Shown here: piece after piece, positions 40,536-49,514 of the stretch
How the letters are laid out: every line of letters starts with the position of its first letter
Position numbering within the stretch: position 1 is the first letter of the stretch
Position numbers and translations under genes: made by a program
Assembly: GCA_964593455.1 (NCBI GenBank)
Contig: CAZQHK010000025.1
Span: forward strand, 1 to 64,000
Source of the DNA: CAZQHK01 sp964593455
GTDB lineage: Bacteria > Muiribacteriota > CAYSPT01
Reading direction: 5' to 3'
DNA: 64,000 bases
The notes under the pieces: model-generated
Databases searched by the model: none
What the model was told of the DNA's origin: nothing
What the model saw: the letters and a program-made list of their open reading frames with translations, nothing else

Positions 40536-43112
40536 CTATCGACTCAATTCGTTCAAACGATTAATGCGAATCTTGAGTTCGTCGGACAAAGATGAATCGG
40601 ACATCGATCCGCTCACGGCCCGTTCCCTGATCACCGCCAGGGCCGACCTGAAGGCCTTCTGTTCAAATTCCGAAAGTTCATCCATGAACCCTATAAAGGA
40701 ATCCAACTTTTCAACACTTCCCCGGTCAAGGTCTTCCATTATTTCGGATATGATACTCCGGGACACCTTCAGGGAAGCGGTTCCGAACTCGTGTCTCGTC
40801 ATCTCCATCCCAAGCAGGGTCTGCATCTTCTTCTGGAACGAACTTGAGAGCAATTCAAGAGCGGTAGTCATCAGGACCCTTCGGGAGTCAGCATTTGCTA
40901 TACCTTCAAATCCGAAGGCCAGATACAGGACCTTGAAACCATCCTTCTCCACATACACCCCAGCGGTGCCGCTGCCATCGATACTCGGTTTGCCGGAACC
41001 GGGCTTACGCTCGGAAGGAGGATAACGGACCGGTTTGCCTCCTGATACATACTTGAGGACCGGCACTGCCGGAGCGATCGGGTTTATTTCATCCGGCCAG
41101 CGCTGGTTGTCCGCACCACTTCCGCCGGTAATACGAAAAGAAAGTCCGTCCAACTGGGTATTTGATATTCCGCCGATGTCGTGTATCCCGGAACTGTCCT
41201 GAACGTACTCGGCATGCATATACGCCTTATACAAATTGCTGGTGTGAATCCCATACCCGATGTCCTGCCCGGTTATAAACAGGCTGCCGCCGCGGTCGAG
41301 ATACTCCGCCAGGGCCGCCTGCTCGTCAGAACCGATTTTACCCTCTCCGTTATTATCGGGGCAGCTTCGAATAACGATGCCGCCCAGATATTTGAAGAGT
41401 ACGCCTTTCGACATGCTTCCCTCGAAGTCTATGTCCCATACATCATATGGAATTTCCAGGTCATCGAGCACTTTGGTAAAATGTTTCGATTCCTTGGCGT
41501 TGATATTGGGCACTGCCAGAAGCAGGTTGCTGGTTACCGAGAAGGGTTTACGGACCATGACATCGACACTGCTCTCGGTTACTTTCTCGCCTTCATCCTC
41601 CAGGCTTACCTTAAGCTCAAACCGCCTGTTGGCCGGACACGATTCCGACACTTCTGCCGCTAAACCCATAAACGTAATAGATTGCTTCTTGGGTATCGGC
41701 TGCAAAGTCTCGCTGCTGGCGGTGAGAGCAACAAACTCATCCTGGCAACTCAATTTCAATACGGCTCCGTTGGAAGCCGCTCCGCCGGTGTTTTCCACCA
41801 TTACTTTGAGAGACAGGCTCTCACCGGGAGAAACTTTTCCATCATCGCCCGCATCGATAATCTCGATATTCTTGATGTTGAGGATCGGTACCGGCGGATC
41901 AAAAGACGCTTTCAGGAACTCATCCCAGCGGCATGCCTGGGAAAACGCCAGGTTCTCATACTTGGCCTTGTACTGATACTTGGTCGGGATGTAGATGGAA
42001 AGACCGGTTGAGGCCGCCTGGCTGGAACCATTGGTGCCGTTGATGATAATCGCCTCATCGAGCTTGGCCAGTAGCCCCTGGGCGGCTGTTTGCAGTTGTC
42101 CGCCCTTAAAGGTAGAAGATATACGCTTGGCCAGGTCCCCGATGTCCTTATAATCGTCGTAATAAAAACTATGGGTGCTTTTAAGGCAATTTTTGATTCT
42201 GCCGATCTGCTTGATATTCGTCAGCAGGGTACCGGCGAACCCGTCAATAGTGGCCACCAGTTCATCCAGTTTCCGGCAATCGATGGCCGATTGGGTGACC
42301 GCCTGGTTCCCCTGTGACCCACCGCTGTAGGAACCAATGTATGTGTTGACGATGACCGTGCCCAGTTCACGTGCGTCCATGCCGGGCTTGGCCATCAGCG
42401 GAGCAAGAAAATCCTCGTACGCCCATCCATCGCCCGGTTCGACTTCTTCCGAAGCCGCGCAAACGTCAACATACTGCCGGAACTGATATGAAACCTCAAC
42501 CATCTGCATCAGGCAAGCGTCCATTCCCAGTAAATCGATCTTCTGGCCGTCACGAAGAGCGACGATTTCCTGGAGAGCCTTTTCGATGTCCTGCGTCGTC
42601 ATGTGGTTACCGCTGGTGTCATCGTAGGATATTCCTTTGAATATCGGTTCTTCAGCTTTCTTTTTCCAGCCGGCCCCGTGATTCCAGACCACCAGCAGTA
42701 GTTTTTCAGCAGGATATTCAGCCATTCCCCACCGGGCAAAGTCCACCAGGCTATGGTAATCACCCGTGTCAACCTCGCCAAGGTCCCGGAGCATTTCCGA
42801 ATTGATCTTATAAGGATCATTATCTTTATTAATATAGAAGCGACGCGTGGAGGTCCAGTCTCCGTCGGAATAACTGAATCCCGGCGCCCGGTCGAATTGC
42901 ACCAAAATGTTGACGTCTTCCGTAGACCCGACTTTTTCCATTTCGTTGATATCGTCTATTCCGGCTCCCTCGAGATTGTTGTCGCCGTTGATAAAAACCA
43001 TGATGGTCCATTTCTTACCTTCGGCCAACACCCGGCCCTGGAAAAAACCGACCAGCATGACTACGGCAAAAAAGACTGTCAGAATTCTTATTTCGAATGT
43101 GGAACGTAACAT
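40536..43112 (-). CDS. Clostripain-family (C11) cysteine protease with accessory domains
   Basis: An 858-residue exported protein. A signal peptide is followed by a peptidase C11 domain (about 35-400). The likely catalytic His is in LLLVVWNHGAGW and the Cys in LLGMDACLMQMVEV, as in clostripain and gingipain-like clan CD enzymes, which cut after Arg or Lys. Next is a CARDB-like beta-sandwich (PILNIKNIEIIDAGDDG onwards, about 405-520). A Rossmann-like domain follows with YLDRGGSLFITGQDIGYG (about 530-720), and then a helical C-terminus. It is read from a near-perfect promoter and ends at a strong terminator. The substrate is unknown. Confidence 0.85.
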   Translation of the reverse strand: MLRSTFEIRILTVFFAVVMLVGFFQGRVLAEGKKWTIMVFINGDNNLEGAGIDDINEMEKVGSTEDVNILVQFDRAPGFSYSDGDWTSTRRFYINKDNDPYKINSEMLRDLGEVDTGDYHSLVDFARWGMAEYPAEKLLLVVWNHGAGWKKKAEEPIFKGISYDDTSGNHMTTQDIEKALQEIVALRDGQKIDLLGMDACLMQMVEVSYQFRQYVDVCAASEEVEPGDGWAYEDFLAPLMAKPGMDARELGTVIVNTYIGSYSGGSQGNQAVTQSAIDCRKLDELVATIDGFAGTLLTNIKQIGRIKNCLKSTHSFYYDDYKDIGDLAKRISSTFKGGQLQTAAQGLLAKLDEAIIINGTNGSSQAASTGLSIYIPTKYQYKAKYENLAFSQACRWDEFLKASFDPPVPILNIKNIEIIDAGDDGKVSPGESLSLKVMVENTGGAASNGAVLKLSCQDEFVALTASSETLQPIPKKQSITFMGLAAEVSESCPANRRFELKVSLEDEGEKVTESSVDVMVRKPFSVTSNLLLAVPNINAKESKHFTKVLDDLEIPYDVWDIDFEGSMSKGVLFKYLGGIVIRSCPDNNGEGKIGSDEQAALAEYLDRGGSLFITGQDIGYGIHTSNLYKAYMHAEYVQDSSGIHDIGGISNTQLDGLSFRITGGSGADNQRWPDEINPIAPAVPVLKYVSGGKPVRYPPSERKPGSGKPSIDGSGTAGVYVEKDGFKVLYLAFGFEGIANADSRRVLMTTALELLSSSFQKKMQTLLGMEMTRHEFGTASLKVSRSIISEIMEDLDRGSVEKLDSFIGFMDELSEFEQKAFRSALAVIRERAVSGSMSDSSLSDELKIRINRLNELSR

Positions 43113-43194
43113 TTTCTTTCCTTTCCTCTTCGGAAAACACGTACAAGATACACTGCACTCATACTCATAGCATACACTGCTACCAGAGCATCAT

Positions 43195-43223
43195 ATTATA
43201 CTGTCGGAATCGGGAAGTGTCAA
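43195..43223 (-). promoter_or_regulatory. Consensus sigma-70 promoter for the clostripain-like gene
   Basis: Minus-strand TTGACA (43218-43223) and TATAAT (43195-43200), both perfect, with a 17-base spacer. The transcript leader would be about 75 bases. Confidence 0.7.
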
Positions 43224-43330
43224 TGTAATTCTGCGTTTTCCAGGTATATGTCAAACTGTTTTTAAGGAAAAGCAAGCCTCAACGACACTTTCAATTCTAG
43301 GGGTGGCTGACCTCATATGGAATAGGGGAA

Positions 43331-44593
43331 TTAAGGCAAGGGTACCGCCGAAGGAGAGTTGGAAACAACACTCACATTTCCCACTTCATCCACTGCTCGT
43401 ACTCCGAAGTAATAGGTCATGCCAGATGAAAGGCCAGACACAATCATGGTCTCCGTGCTGCCGGGAGACCGCGGGACGCCGGCTCCATCCGCAGTGAGAG
43501 CGGATTCCCAAGAAGATGAATCGATCGCAGCAGTGGCATATCGTACCTGGTATGATTCGGCACTTAAACCTTCGGTCCCATTCTCATAAGGAGCTACCCA
43601 GGCCAGGACTACTTCGCCGGAACCGGGGCCGGCAGAAACAGCCAGCCCGGTGATCTGTCCCGGAGCATCCCAATCCCCCATAACCTCTATCTGGCTGGTA
43701 TCTGAATCAACTTCGTAACCACGAATGCTCTCCACATTTGAGAGAAGGATAGTGTAGCTGGTATCAGATTCCAGGTCTTCCGGCATAGTCAGCGTTACTT
43801 CCCGGTCGTTTGTGGACTGAGTGGCCTGGATGGGAGGACCGATGAGCTCCGATTCGCCGTCGACATCCCCTTTTACGATACTGTAATTTAATAGTGTTGC
43901 AGCCGACTCCTGCCCAAGATCGAGATCGAAAACGAGCTTTACACTGCTCCTCGAGAGCGCCGTCCCGGACAGGACGGTTGGATACACACTGGTCATAAGA
44001 ATGACCCATCCGGACCCGTAGACATCAGCTGACACCACATCGTCGGCAATGGAAGAGCCTGCCGCCCGGACCAGTTGAGCATACACTTCTTTCTGGATAT
44101 CGTACTGGTAAACATGGAGCTGTATTTCATCGACATCGCCTGGAAGCTTCCGCTCATCATACGACACTGTTACCGAAGCGGGAGGATCAAATACCAGGCC
44201 CGTGGGCAAAATCCGGTAAGCGTCGCTGATTATTCGTAAACCGGCCAGCTCGGGAACGGGAGCTAATTCATCTTTTTTCACCGTTACGGTAGTTGTATGC
44301 TCCAGGGCTCCGACCGGCAGTTCCAGGGACAGGCTGCCTACTTTAAAACTGCTTTTAGAACTCGCATCTACGGGCAGAGACATTATTGGATCCGTTGTTT
44401 CATCGATAAACCGTTCACGTTCAAGCACGTGGTAAGCCAGGGTTCCACCGCCGAGAACTCCCATGACATACTGTCCCGCGCAACCGGCCGTGGCCAGAAG
44501 AATCCCGAGCAACAAGGCCCCAATAGTAATCCGGTACCGCTGTGATTGGTCAAGACAACAGCCATCTCTCATCATGATGTTCTGATATATCAT
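43331..44593 (-). CDS. Lipoprotein with Ig-like and fibronectin type III domains
   Basis: A 420-residue exported protein. The lipobox LATAGC suggests lipid anchoring after cleavage (about residue 38). A ZU5-like / Ig-like domain follows (SLSLELPVGALEHTTTVTVKK onward), then a Big_5-like Ig domain (VYPTVLSGTALSRSSVKLVFD; DLESDTSYTILLSN) and a C-terminal fibronectin type III domain (APGQITGLAVSAGPGSGEVVLAW...YYFGVRAVDEVGNVS). The start is probably at the ATG of MIYQNI or a later one. A surface adhesion or structural role is plausible, but unproven. Confidence 0.7.
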   Translation of the reverse strand: MIYQNIMMRDGCCLDQSQRYRITIGALLLGILLATAGCAGQYVMGVLGGGTLAYHVLERERFIDETTDPIMSLPVDASSKSSFKVGSLSLELPVGALEHTTTVTVKKDELAPVPELAGLRIISDAYRILPTGLVFDPPASVTVSYDERKLPGDVDEIQLHVYQYDIQKEVYAQLVRAAGSSIADDVVSADVYGSGWVILMTSVYPTVLSGTALSRSSVKLVFDLDLGQESAATLLNYSIVKGDVDGESELIGPPIQATQSTNDREVTLTMPEDLESDTSYTILLSNVESIRGYEVDSDTSQIEVMGDWDAPGQITGLAVSAGPGSGEVVLAWVAPYENGTEGLSAESYQVRYATAAIDSSSWESALTADGAGVPRSPGSTETMIVSGLSSGMTYYFGVRAVDEVGNVSVVSNSPSAVPLP

Positions 44594-44661
44594 CTGCTTT
44601 CGTGCACCATCTTTCCGGGATAGCCTCCAACATGCCCTAGCTGTCCACTGAGTGTTCCTGG

Positions 44662-45822
44662 TTAATCAAAATAGAAGTTTATTCCAAAACTGCCGAAGGC
44701 ACTATCCAGCTCGAGCTCGAATTCCTGATTGACTTCCGGGATGGAAAATTCCGCTCGCCCGCCCCGGTAACGAGCAGCCATGGTTACCGAAACCTTCTCA
44801 TCAAGAAAATATTCTCCACGCACTCCGATCTCATAGCCAACCGTGTCGTCCTTTTTCATAAACGCTATCATTCCGTTCTCGTATCCCAGCCGGAGCCAGT
44901 TGAGAACTCCTCCACAGGCAATCCCAAATCGCCAGCGGGAAGAAGAAGGAAAGTAATGAACGAGACCCAGAAACAGTGATTTGACTTCTAACCTGAAAGT
45001 CCCGTCGCGCTGGGGATTGAAGAAATGGCGGCCACCCATGGACAGTTTCCACACTTCGTAACGCTCTTCAACCGAAAGCCGGCGATGAAATGCGTATCCA
45101 ACATGCGCCCCAACAATTGGTTTCCACTCCAAACTCGATTTAGGCACTTCACCACCCCATGGTTTGTAATAACCGGCGTCCAGACCTACACAGTACCGGC
45201 CGCGCGGATAAATCCTGTGATCGGAGCGGTCAAATACCTCTTCGAGGTAATCCGAAGTTCTGGAGAACGAATATTCTTCGGTCCCGCCACCCCGGGACTC
45301 TTTATCCACGTTTTCTGCAAACTCGGGCGGTAGGCCGCTATCGGCGGTAACCCGTGATAGGCGACGCCGTGCCTGGCTGGAAGGAGATAATCCGGGTTCG
45401 AGAGACAACTCCAGTCCGAGAGACCTGGCCACCGGACGAAGAGGAACTACCAACGCTCCACCTACCTCATGGGGGGCAGCAGGCAGGGGAATTCTTTTTC
45501 CATCAACCATCAGGGCGAAAACCCCGGGAGCTAAACACACTTCCCGTGTTTTAAACCGGAGTTGCACTACAGCGGTCCTTTTATCTCTGGCACACTGTAG
45601 CCCTTGAATGGAAGCCAGGTATGCCAGCGGCAGATACACCGTGCCTGCATCGTCTTGAAACAAAATATTCAACGGGACAGATTTCCCTTGCAGGATCAGT
45701 CCCGATCCTCTAGCACCATACCCCGCGGTTTCACTCCACACAGGACCGCAACCGATCATTAAAACAGCGGTTGCCATCAGCAACCAGGCAGATTTTTCAA
45801 CCGGACGGCGACCGTTTTCCAC
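44662..45822 (-). CDS. Stalk-domain plus outer-membrane beta-barrel protein
   Basis: A 386-residue exported protein. After a signal peptide, residues about 38-145 resemble the copper amine oxidase N-terminal 'stalk' domain (SVPLNILFQDDAGTVYLPLAYLAS; MVDGKRIPLPAAPHEVGGALVVPLRPVARSLGLEL in separate blocks). A basic linker leads to about 175 residues of alternating beta strands ending in aromatic FGSFGINFYFD, typical of a small outer-membrane beta-barrel. This combination is unusual. It lies between the M20 gene (75 bases upstream) and the Fn3 lipoprotein. Function unknown; a surface binding protein is possible. Confidence 0.65.
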   Translation of the reverse strand: MENGRRPVEKSAWLLMATAVLMIGCGPVWSETAGYGARGSGLILQGKSVPLNILFQDDAGTVYLPLAYLASIQGLQCARDKRTAVVQLRFKTREVCLAPGVFALMVDGKRIPLPAAPHEVGGALVVPLRPVARSLGLELSLEPGLSPSSQARRRLSRVTADSGLPPEFAENVDKESRGGGTEEYSFSRTSDYLEEVFDRSDHRIYPRGRYCVGLDAGYYKPWGGEVPKSSLEWKPIVGAHVGYAFHRRLSVEERYEVWKLSMGGRHFFNPQRDGTFRLEVKSLFLGLVHYFPSSSRWRFGIACGGVLNWLRLGYENGMIAFMKKDDTVGYEIGVRGEYFLDEKVSVTMAARYRGGRAEFSIPEVNQEFELELDSAFGSFGINFYFD

Positions 45823-45897
45823 TTTCGGAGCAACTCCTCTCTTGAGATATCTCCCGCTATCACCAGATATCGACAGAGAAGAGGAAAAAAATGAGCT

Positions 45898-47088
45898 TCA
45901 GGGCAGTAAATGGAGAGCCATGGCCACCAGGTATCCGGTTCCGCACGAGAGAACCCGCTCATCAAGACAGAAGGTGGAGCTGTGAGGTATCTGCAAAATT
46001 TCATCATCACCGCAGCAGCCGATAAAAGCCAGCAGTCCGGGAACAGCGGCGGCAAAATAGGAAAAATCCTCGCCACCCATGGTGGGATATTCAAGGTTTT
46101 GATAGGGTAGGTCGAGAAAACCGCAAATTTTCTTGGCTTCCACCCCCAACTCCCGGTCATTATGTACAGGAGGATACCCTTTTCTTTCACTCAATTCGAA
46201 GGAACCACCTCGTGGACCGACTATTCCCTGCATGATCTCCCGTGAACCGGCAACCACTTCATCTGTCCGTTCAAACCCGGTGGTCCGCAAGGTTCCTTGA
46301 AGTTCAACCGTTTCGGCCATAACGTTTGACTTCCACCCCCCGGACATCATACCCCAGGTCAACACCAGTGGCTCGGAGGGAGCACGAACGCGGCTCAGCC
46401 AGCTCTGGAGCGAGGTCACTACTTCACAAGCCATATGGATTGTGTCACATCCACGATGCGGGTAGGCGGCGTGCCCGCCCGCCCCTTTGAGGACGAGCGT
46501 AAGTTCGCAGGTGGCCGCCGACTGCTGACCCTCCCGGAAAGTTATAGTGCCAACCGGACGAGAACCATCCATGTGGAGCGCCAGCACCGCGTCAACCAGT
46601 GGATTATCGAGCACCCCCGCCGACACCATGGTCCGAGCACCGCCTAGATTCTCTTCAGCCGGTTGGAACACAAACTTGACACTTCCATTCAGCGGCCCGG
46701 ACGGCCAGTCGGAAAGTACTCGCGCAGCCCCTAAAGCCATCGCCATATGGGCGTCATGACCACAGGCATGGCTGACACCTTCATGGTGGGAAGAGAACGG
46801 AAGCCCGGTAGCTTCGGGAACCGGCAAAGCATCCATGTCGGCCCGAATCGCGATACAGGGAGTGCGACTGCTCCCCTCCAGAAATCCCACCACACCATTT
46901 TCACCACCGATACCTGTGGCCACGTGTAATCCCATTCCGTCCAGCACCTCGGCCACGCGAACAGCTGTCTTTTTCTCCTGTCCCGAAATCTCGGGATACT
47001 GGTGGAACTCCCTGCGAAGCGCTGTCACTGCCGATCGTTCGCCGGCCACCAGGCCATGAATCGTTTCGATTTGGTCCCTTTTGAGCAC
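45898..47088 (-). CDS. M20-family amidohydrolase (hippurate / N-acyl amino acid type)
   Basis: A 396-residue cytoplasmic metallo-amidase. Metal and catalytic motifs are GVSHACGHDAHMAMALGAA, VFQPAEENLGGARTM and the C-terminal GGEDFSYFAAAVPG; the dimerisation domain is in the middle. Relatives hydrolyse N-acyl amino acids, hippurate, or acetyl-diaminopimelate; the exact substrate cannot be told. The start is a GTG with AAGGAG 8 bases upstream. It is transcribed divergently from the J-domain gene, from a promoter 25-55 bases upstream. Confidence 0.9.
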   Translation of the reverse strand: MLKRDQIETIHGLVAGERSAVTALRREFHQYPEISGQEKKTAVRVAEVLDGMGLHVATGIGGENGVVGFLEGSSRTPCIAIRADMDALPVPEATGLPFSSHHEGVSHACGHDAHMAMALGAARVLSDWPSGPLNGSVKFVFQPAEENLGGARTMVSAGVLDNPLVDAVLALHMDGSRPVGTITFREGQQSAATCELTLVLKGAGGHAAYPHRGCDTIHMACEVVTSLQSWLSRVRAPSEPLVLTWGMMSGGWKSNVMAETVELQGTLRTTGFERTDEVVAGSREIMQGIVGPRGGSFELSERKGYPPVHNDRELGVEAKKICGFLDLPYQNLEYPTMGGEDFSYFAAAVPGLLAFIGCCGDDEILQIPHSSTFCLDERVLSCGTGYLVAMALHLLP

Positions 47089-47113
47089 CGGGCCCGCTCC
47101 TTCCTGGCTTCAA

Positions 47114-47141
47114 CCTATATATAATACCTACCTTATGTCAA
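47114..47141 (-). promoter_or_regulatory. Promoter for the M20 amidohydrolase
   Basis: Minus-strand TTGACA (47136-47141) and TATAGG (47114-47119), 16-base spacer; TATATA with a 14-base spacer is an alternative -10. It is back to back with the J-domain promoter. Confidence 0.45.
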
Positions 47142-47192
47142 ATAAGCAGCTGAAAGCAGTATAAAACCGCCCGGGATAGACTGTTTGCAATG

Positions 47193-47221
47193 TTGACAGT
47201 ATCACAGGCTGTTGCTATACT
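47193..47221 (+). promoter_or_regulatory. Near-consensus promoter immediately before the J-domain gene
   Basis: TTGACA (47193-47198) and TATACT (47216-47221) with a 17-base spacer. The -10 box ends 9 bases before a GTG at 47231, so transcription should start at about 47228 and the mRNA would have almost no leader. Confidence 0.65.
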
Positions 47222-47230
47222 TTGCTCAAG

Positions 47231-48712
47231 GTGGAGAAACGATCGGATTATTATGCTATTCTACAAGTTAGCCCACTCGCGAGCAGAGAACTCATAAAGC
47301 GCGCCTATCGAGCCCTCATGCTCAAGCAGAGACATCATCCCGACCTGGGGGGCAGCACTGAGACTGCCGCCGGTATCAATGAAGCCTACAGCATACTTAC
47401 AAACCCGGATAAACGCCTTAAGTACGACCGCAAACGAGCCCTGAATCAACCTTCAGGAGTCCAGGATACCGGGTTGTACGATTTTCTTAAAGTGGCCACC
47501 CACGCCTGTCCATCTATTATCTCCAGGGCCTGCCATCTGCTTCTGGAAGAAACCAGGTCTCTTCTGCCTCTGGAAGAGGCACGAAAAAAAATTATATTAG
47601 TGGAACAAGCCAGACACGTCTTGACCAATCTCAATCTCCGATCAAACTATGATAAACAACTGGCCAAAGAACGCCGGAAACAAGCGGCAACCTGTACTGT
47701 TCACTGCGGACAGTGCGGAGAAACCAACTATATCCTCCCTGAAGAAAAGTTGCCCAGAACCAATTGTTCAACCTGCGGGACCACCCTGGCCGCCGTGTTG
47801 ATTCAAACCGAGGTTCCCATTCAGGAAAAAGCCAGGAGTCAACAAGCTGTGACGTCTCCTCAAAGCTGGATGGGAAAAGTCGACCACGTGCAGCATTTAT
47901 GTTCTCTGTCCTCGCCCGTCTACCTACCCGATTTTCTCCCGTATCTGGAGGATCCCGACGGCCGGGTGCGCGATGCCACCGTCGTTTACCTCGGCCGGCG
48001 CCTGATGAAAGATCGTGAAATTATTGACGAAGATGGTTTTTTGAAAGCGTTCAGCCTCTCGTCCACCGCCGGACGGCCATCAATCCTGAGATTGATCCCC
48101 GCCGCTTATTCTTCGACCGGAAAAGATCAGCCGAAGCAAAAAAAAGAGGTAAGAGAGCTTCTGCGCAAGAGTTTGGAGAGTTACGACGAAGCCATCCGGG
48201 AAGCAGCCAGAGACATCTTTGACGAGCTTTTTCCGAAAAAAGGCGCGATCATAAAGGAAGCTATTATGGCAGAGGGAAAAACAGTCGGCGACGTAGCGGT
48301 CATGGCTCTGACATTTTCGAGCGACAAGGTGCGCCCGTATCTGGTATCCTACTTGATGGGCCTTACGCTGGAGGATGTTCTGGCTACCAGAGTGAAGGGC
48401 GTCAGGCTTCTCGGCCGGGTAGCGGGTACCGACGCGGAAACAAAGCTGATTAAATTGTTGAAGGACGACGAATGGGTACTCCAGGAAGAGGCGGCTCGGG
48501 CACTGGCCTTGAACGGTACGGTAAGATCGGTGAAACCCCTTGTGAGCGCCCTGAAAAACTCCAACCAGGTCTTGCGGGAAGAAGCGGTCAAAGCGCTGGG
48601 GCGAATAGCTTCTCCGGAAGCAGTAAAAATGGTTCGCGAAGCCCTGCTTGATCCCGATTGGCGGGTACGAATGGCGGCCGAAACAGTTATCGAAGCCACC
48701 CAGCCCGAATAA
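47231..48712 (+). CDS. J-domain / zinc-ribbon / HEAT-repeat protein
   Basis: About 493 residues. The N-terminal J-domain (about 5-65) has the Hsp70-stimulating HPD motif in QRHHPDLGG. A second, degenerate J-like segment without HPD follows (about 75-150). Next is a zinc-binding pair (HCGQCGETN ... TNCSTCGTTL). The rest is HEAT-like helical repeats, clear at the end (LIKLLKDDEWVLQEEAARAL; LVSALKNSNQVLREEAVKALG; VREALLDPDWRVRMAAE). It may bring clients to DnaK; this is inferred from the HPD motif. The GTG at 47231 is preferred because a TTG at 47222 would lie upstream of the predicted transcript start. Confidence 0.75.
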   Translation: MEKRSDYYAILQVSPLASRELIKRAYRALMLKQRHHPDLGGSTETAAGINEAYSILTNPDKRLKYDRKRALNQPSGVQDTGLYDFLKVATHACPSIISRACHLLLEETRSLLPLEEARKKIILVEQARHVLTNLNLRSNYDKQLAKERRKQAATCTVHCGQCGETNYILPEEKLPRTNCSTCGTTLAAVLIQTEVPIQEKARSQQAVTSPQSWMGKVDHVQHLCSLSSPVYLPDFLPYLEDPDGRVRDATVVYLGRRLMKDREIIDEDGFLKAFSLSSTAGRPSILRLIPAAYSSTGKDQPKQKKEVRELLRKSLESYDEAIREAARDIFDELFPKKGAIIKEAIMAEGKTVGDVAVMALTFSSDKVRPYLVSYLMGLTLEDVLATRVKGVRLLGRVAGTDAETKLIKLLKDDEWVLQEEAARALALNGTVRSVKPLVSALKNSNQVLREEAVKALGRIASPEAVKMVREALLDPDWRVRMAAETVIEATQPE

Positions 48713-48783
48713 TTCACGAATCTTCGTCGCGAGGTGAAGTAAATGGCCGCAAATACAAGGCGCGTGCAGGAAGGAGGCACACT

Positions 48784-49380
48784 GTGAAAACAGCCTTTCT
48801 GGTGTTAGTGTTTATTGGCGCTCTGACCTGTTCTTGTCAGTCTTTCGATGGTCCTGATATGGCGATGCCCAACGAAACACTGCTCAAACAACTGGAGGAA
48901 ATTCACAAGAAACTGATTCCTGAGGATTCCGAGAGACTGGAAGAGCAGCCGGGATTGAGCTTATCACCTTTCCAGGTAGCCCAAAGCATACGAAAGCTTA
49001 TTCTCGCTGTTGATGATAACGACATTAACAGGGACCTGGTAATCGATCCCGGAGAAATAGCCCGACAAGACATTCGGGTACTCCTGGCTGCAGCCGGTGC
49101 TTACCGATCATCAATTGAACTTTACTTCTGGGAAGATATTCCTGAACTGGAAGAACGAATCGAGCGGTTCGGACAGATTCTCCGTCCCCGCGAACACAGC
49201 CCCGAGGTCGACGGTATGCCGGCTCTGATCGTCGGCACAGCCAGAACACCCTTCCCCAAGATACCAATATTCAAAGGCTCTACCATTCCATACCGCTATC
49301 ATAGTCCACCGGCAAAACAGGAAGACCAGGCCGAACCCAGCGGAAAAATACCCTACCGGTTCGAGGAGCACTCACCGTAG
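48784..49380 (+). CDS. Small exported lipoprotein-like protein with an EF-hand-like loop
   Basis: About 198 residues. The GTG at 48784 has AGGAAGGAGG 6 bases upstream and begins a signal peptide (VKTAFLVLVFIGALTCSCQ), with cysteines where a lipobox could be. The longer frame beginning at 48658 overlaps the upstream gene and lacks a ribosome site. In the middle, DINRDLVIDPGE fits the spacing of a calcium-binding EF-hand loop (D-x-N-x-D-x-x-I-D-x-x-E), with Leu in place of the usual Gly. No family recognised. It follows the J-domain gene by 71 bases and may share its transcript. Confidence 0.6.
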   Translation: MKTAFLVLVFIGALTCSCQSFDGPDMAMPNETLLKQLEEIHKKLIPEDSERLEEQPGLSLSPFQVAQSIRKLILAVDDNDINRDLVIDPGEIARQDIRVLLAAAGAYRSSIELYFWEDIPELEERIERFGQILRPREHSPEVDGMPALIVGTARTPFPKIPIFKGSTIPYRYHSPPAKQEDQAEPSGKIPYRFEEHSP

Positions 49381-49514
49381 TTGGCCAACTGAAAGGCTTG
49401 AGACCCAGGCGGAGTAAGCTTGCTCTGTCCACTTCAAATCTCCACGTTCCTTCTAAATAAATAAGATAGTACCATCACCGCGCCGATATAGCCGATATAG
49501 AGGGAGTAAATCTG

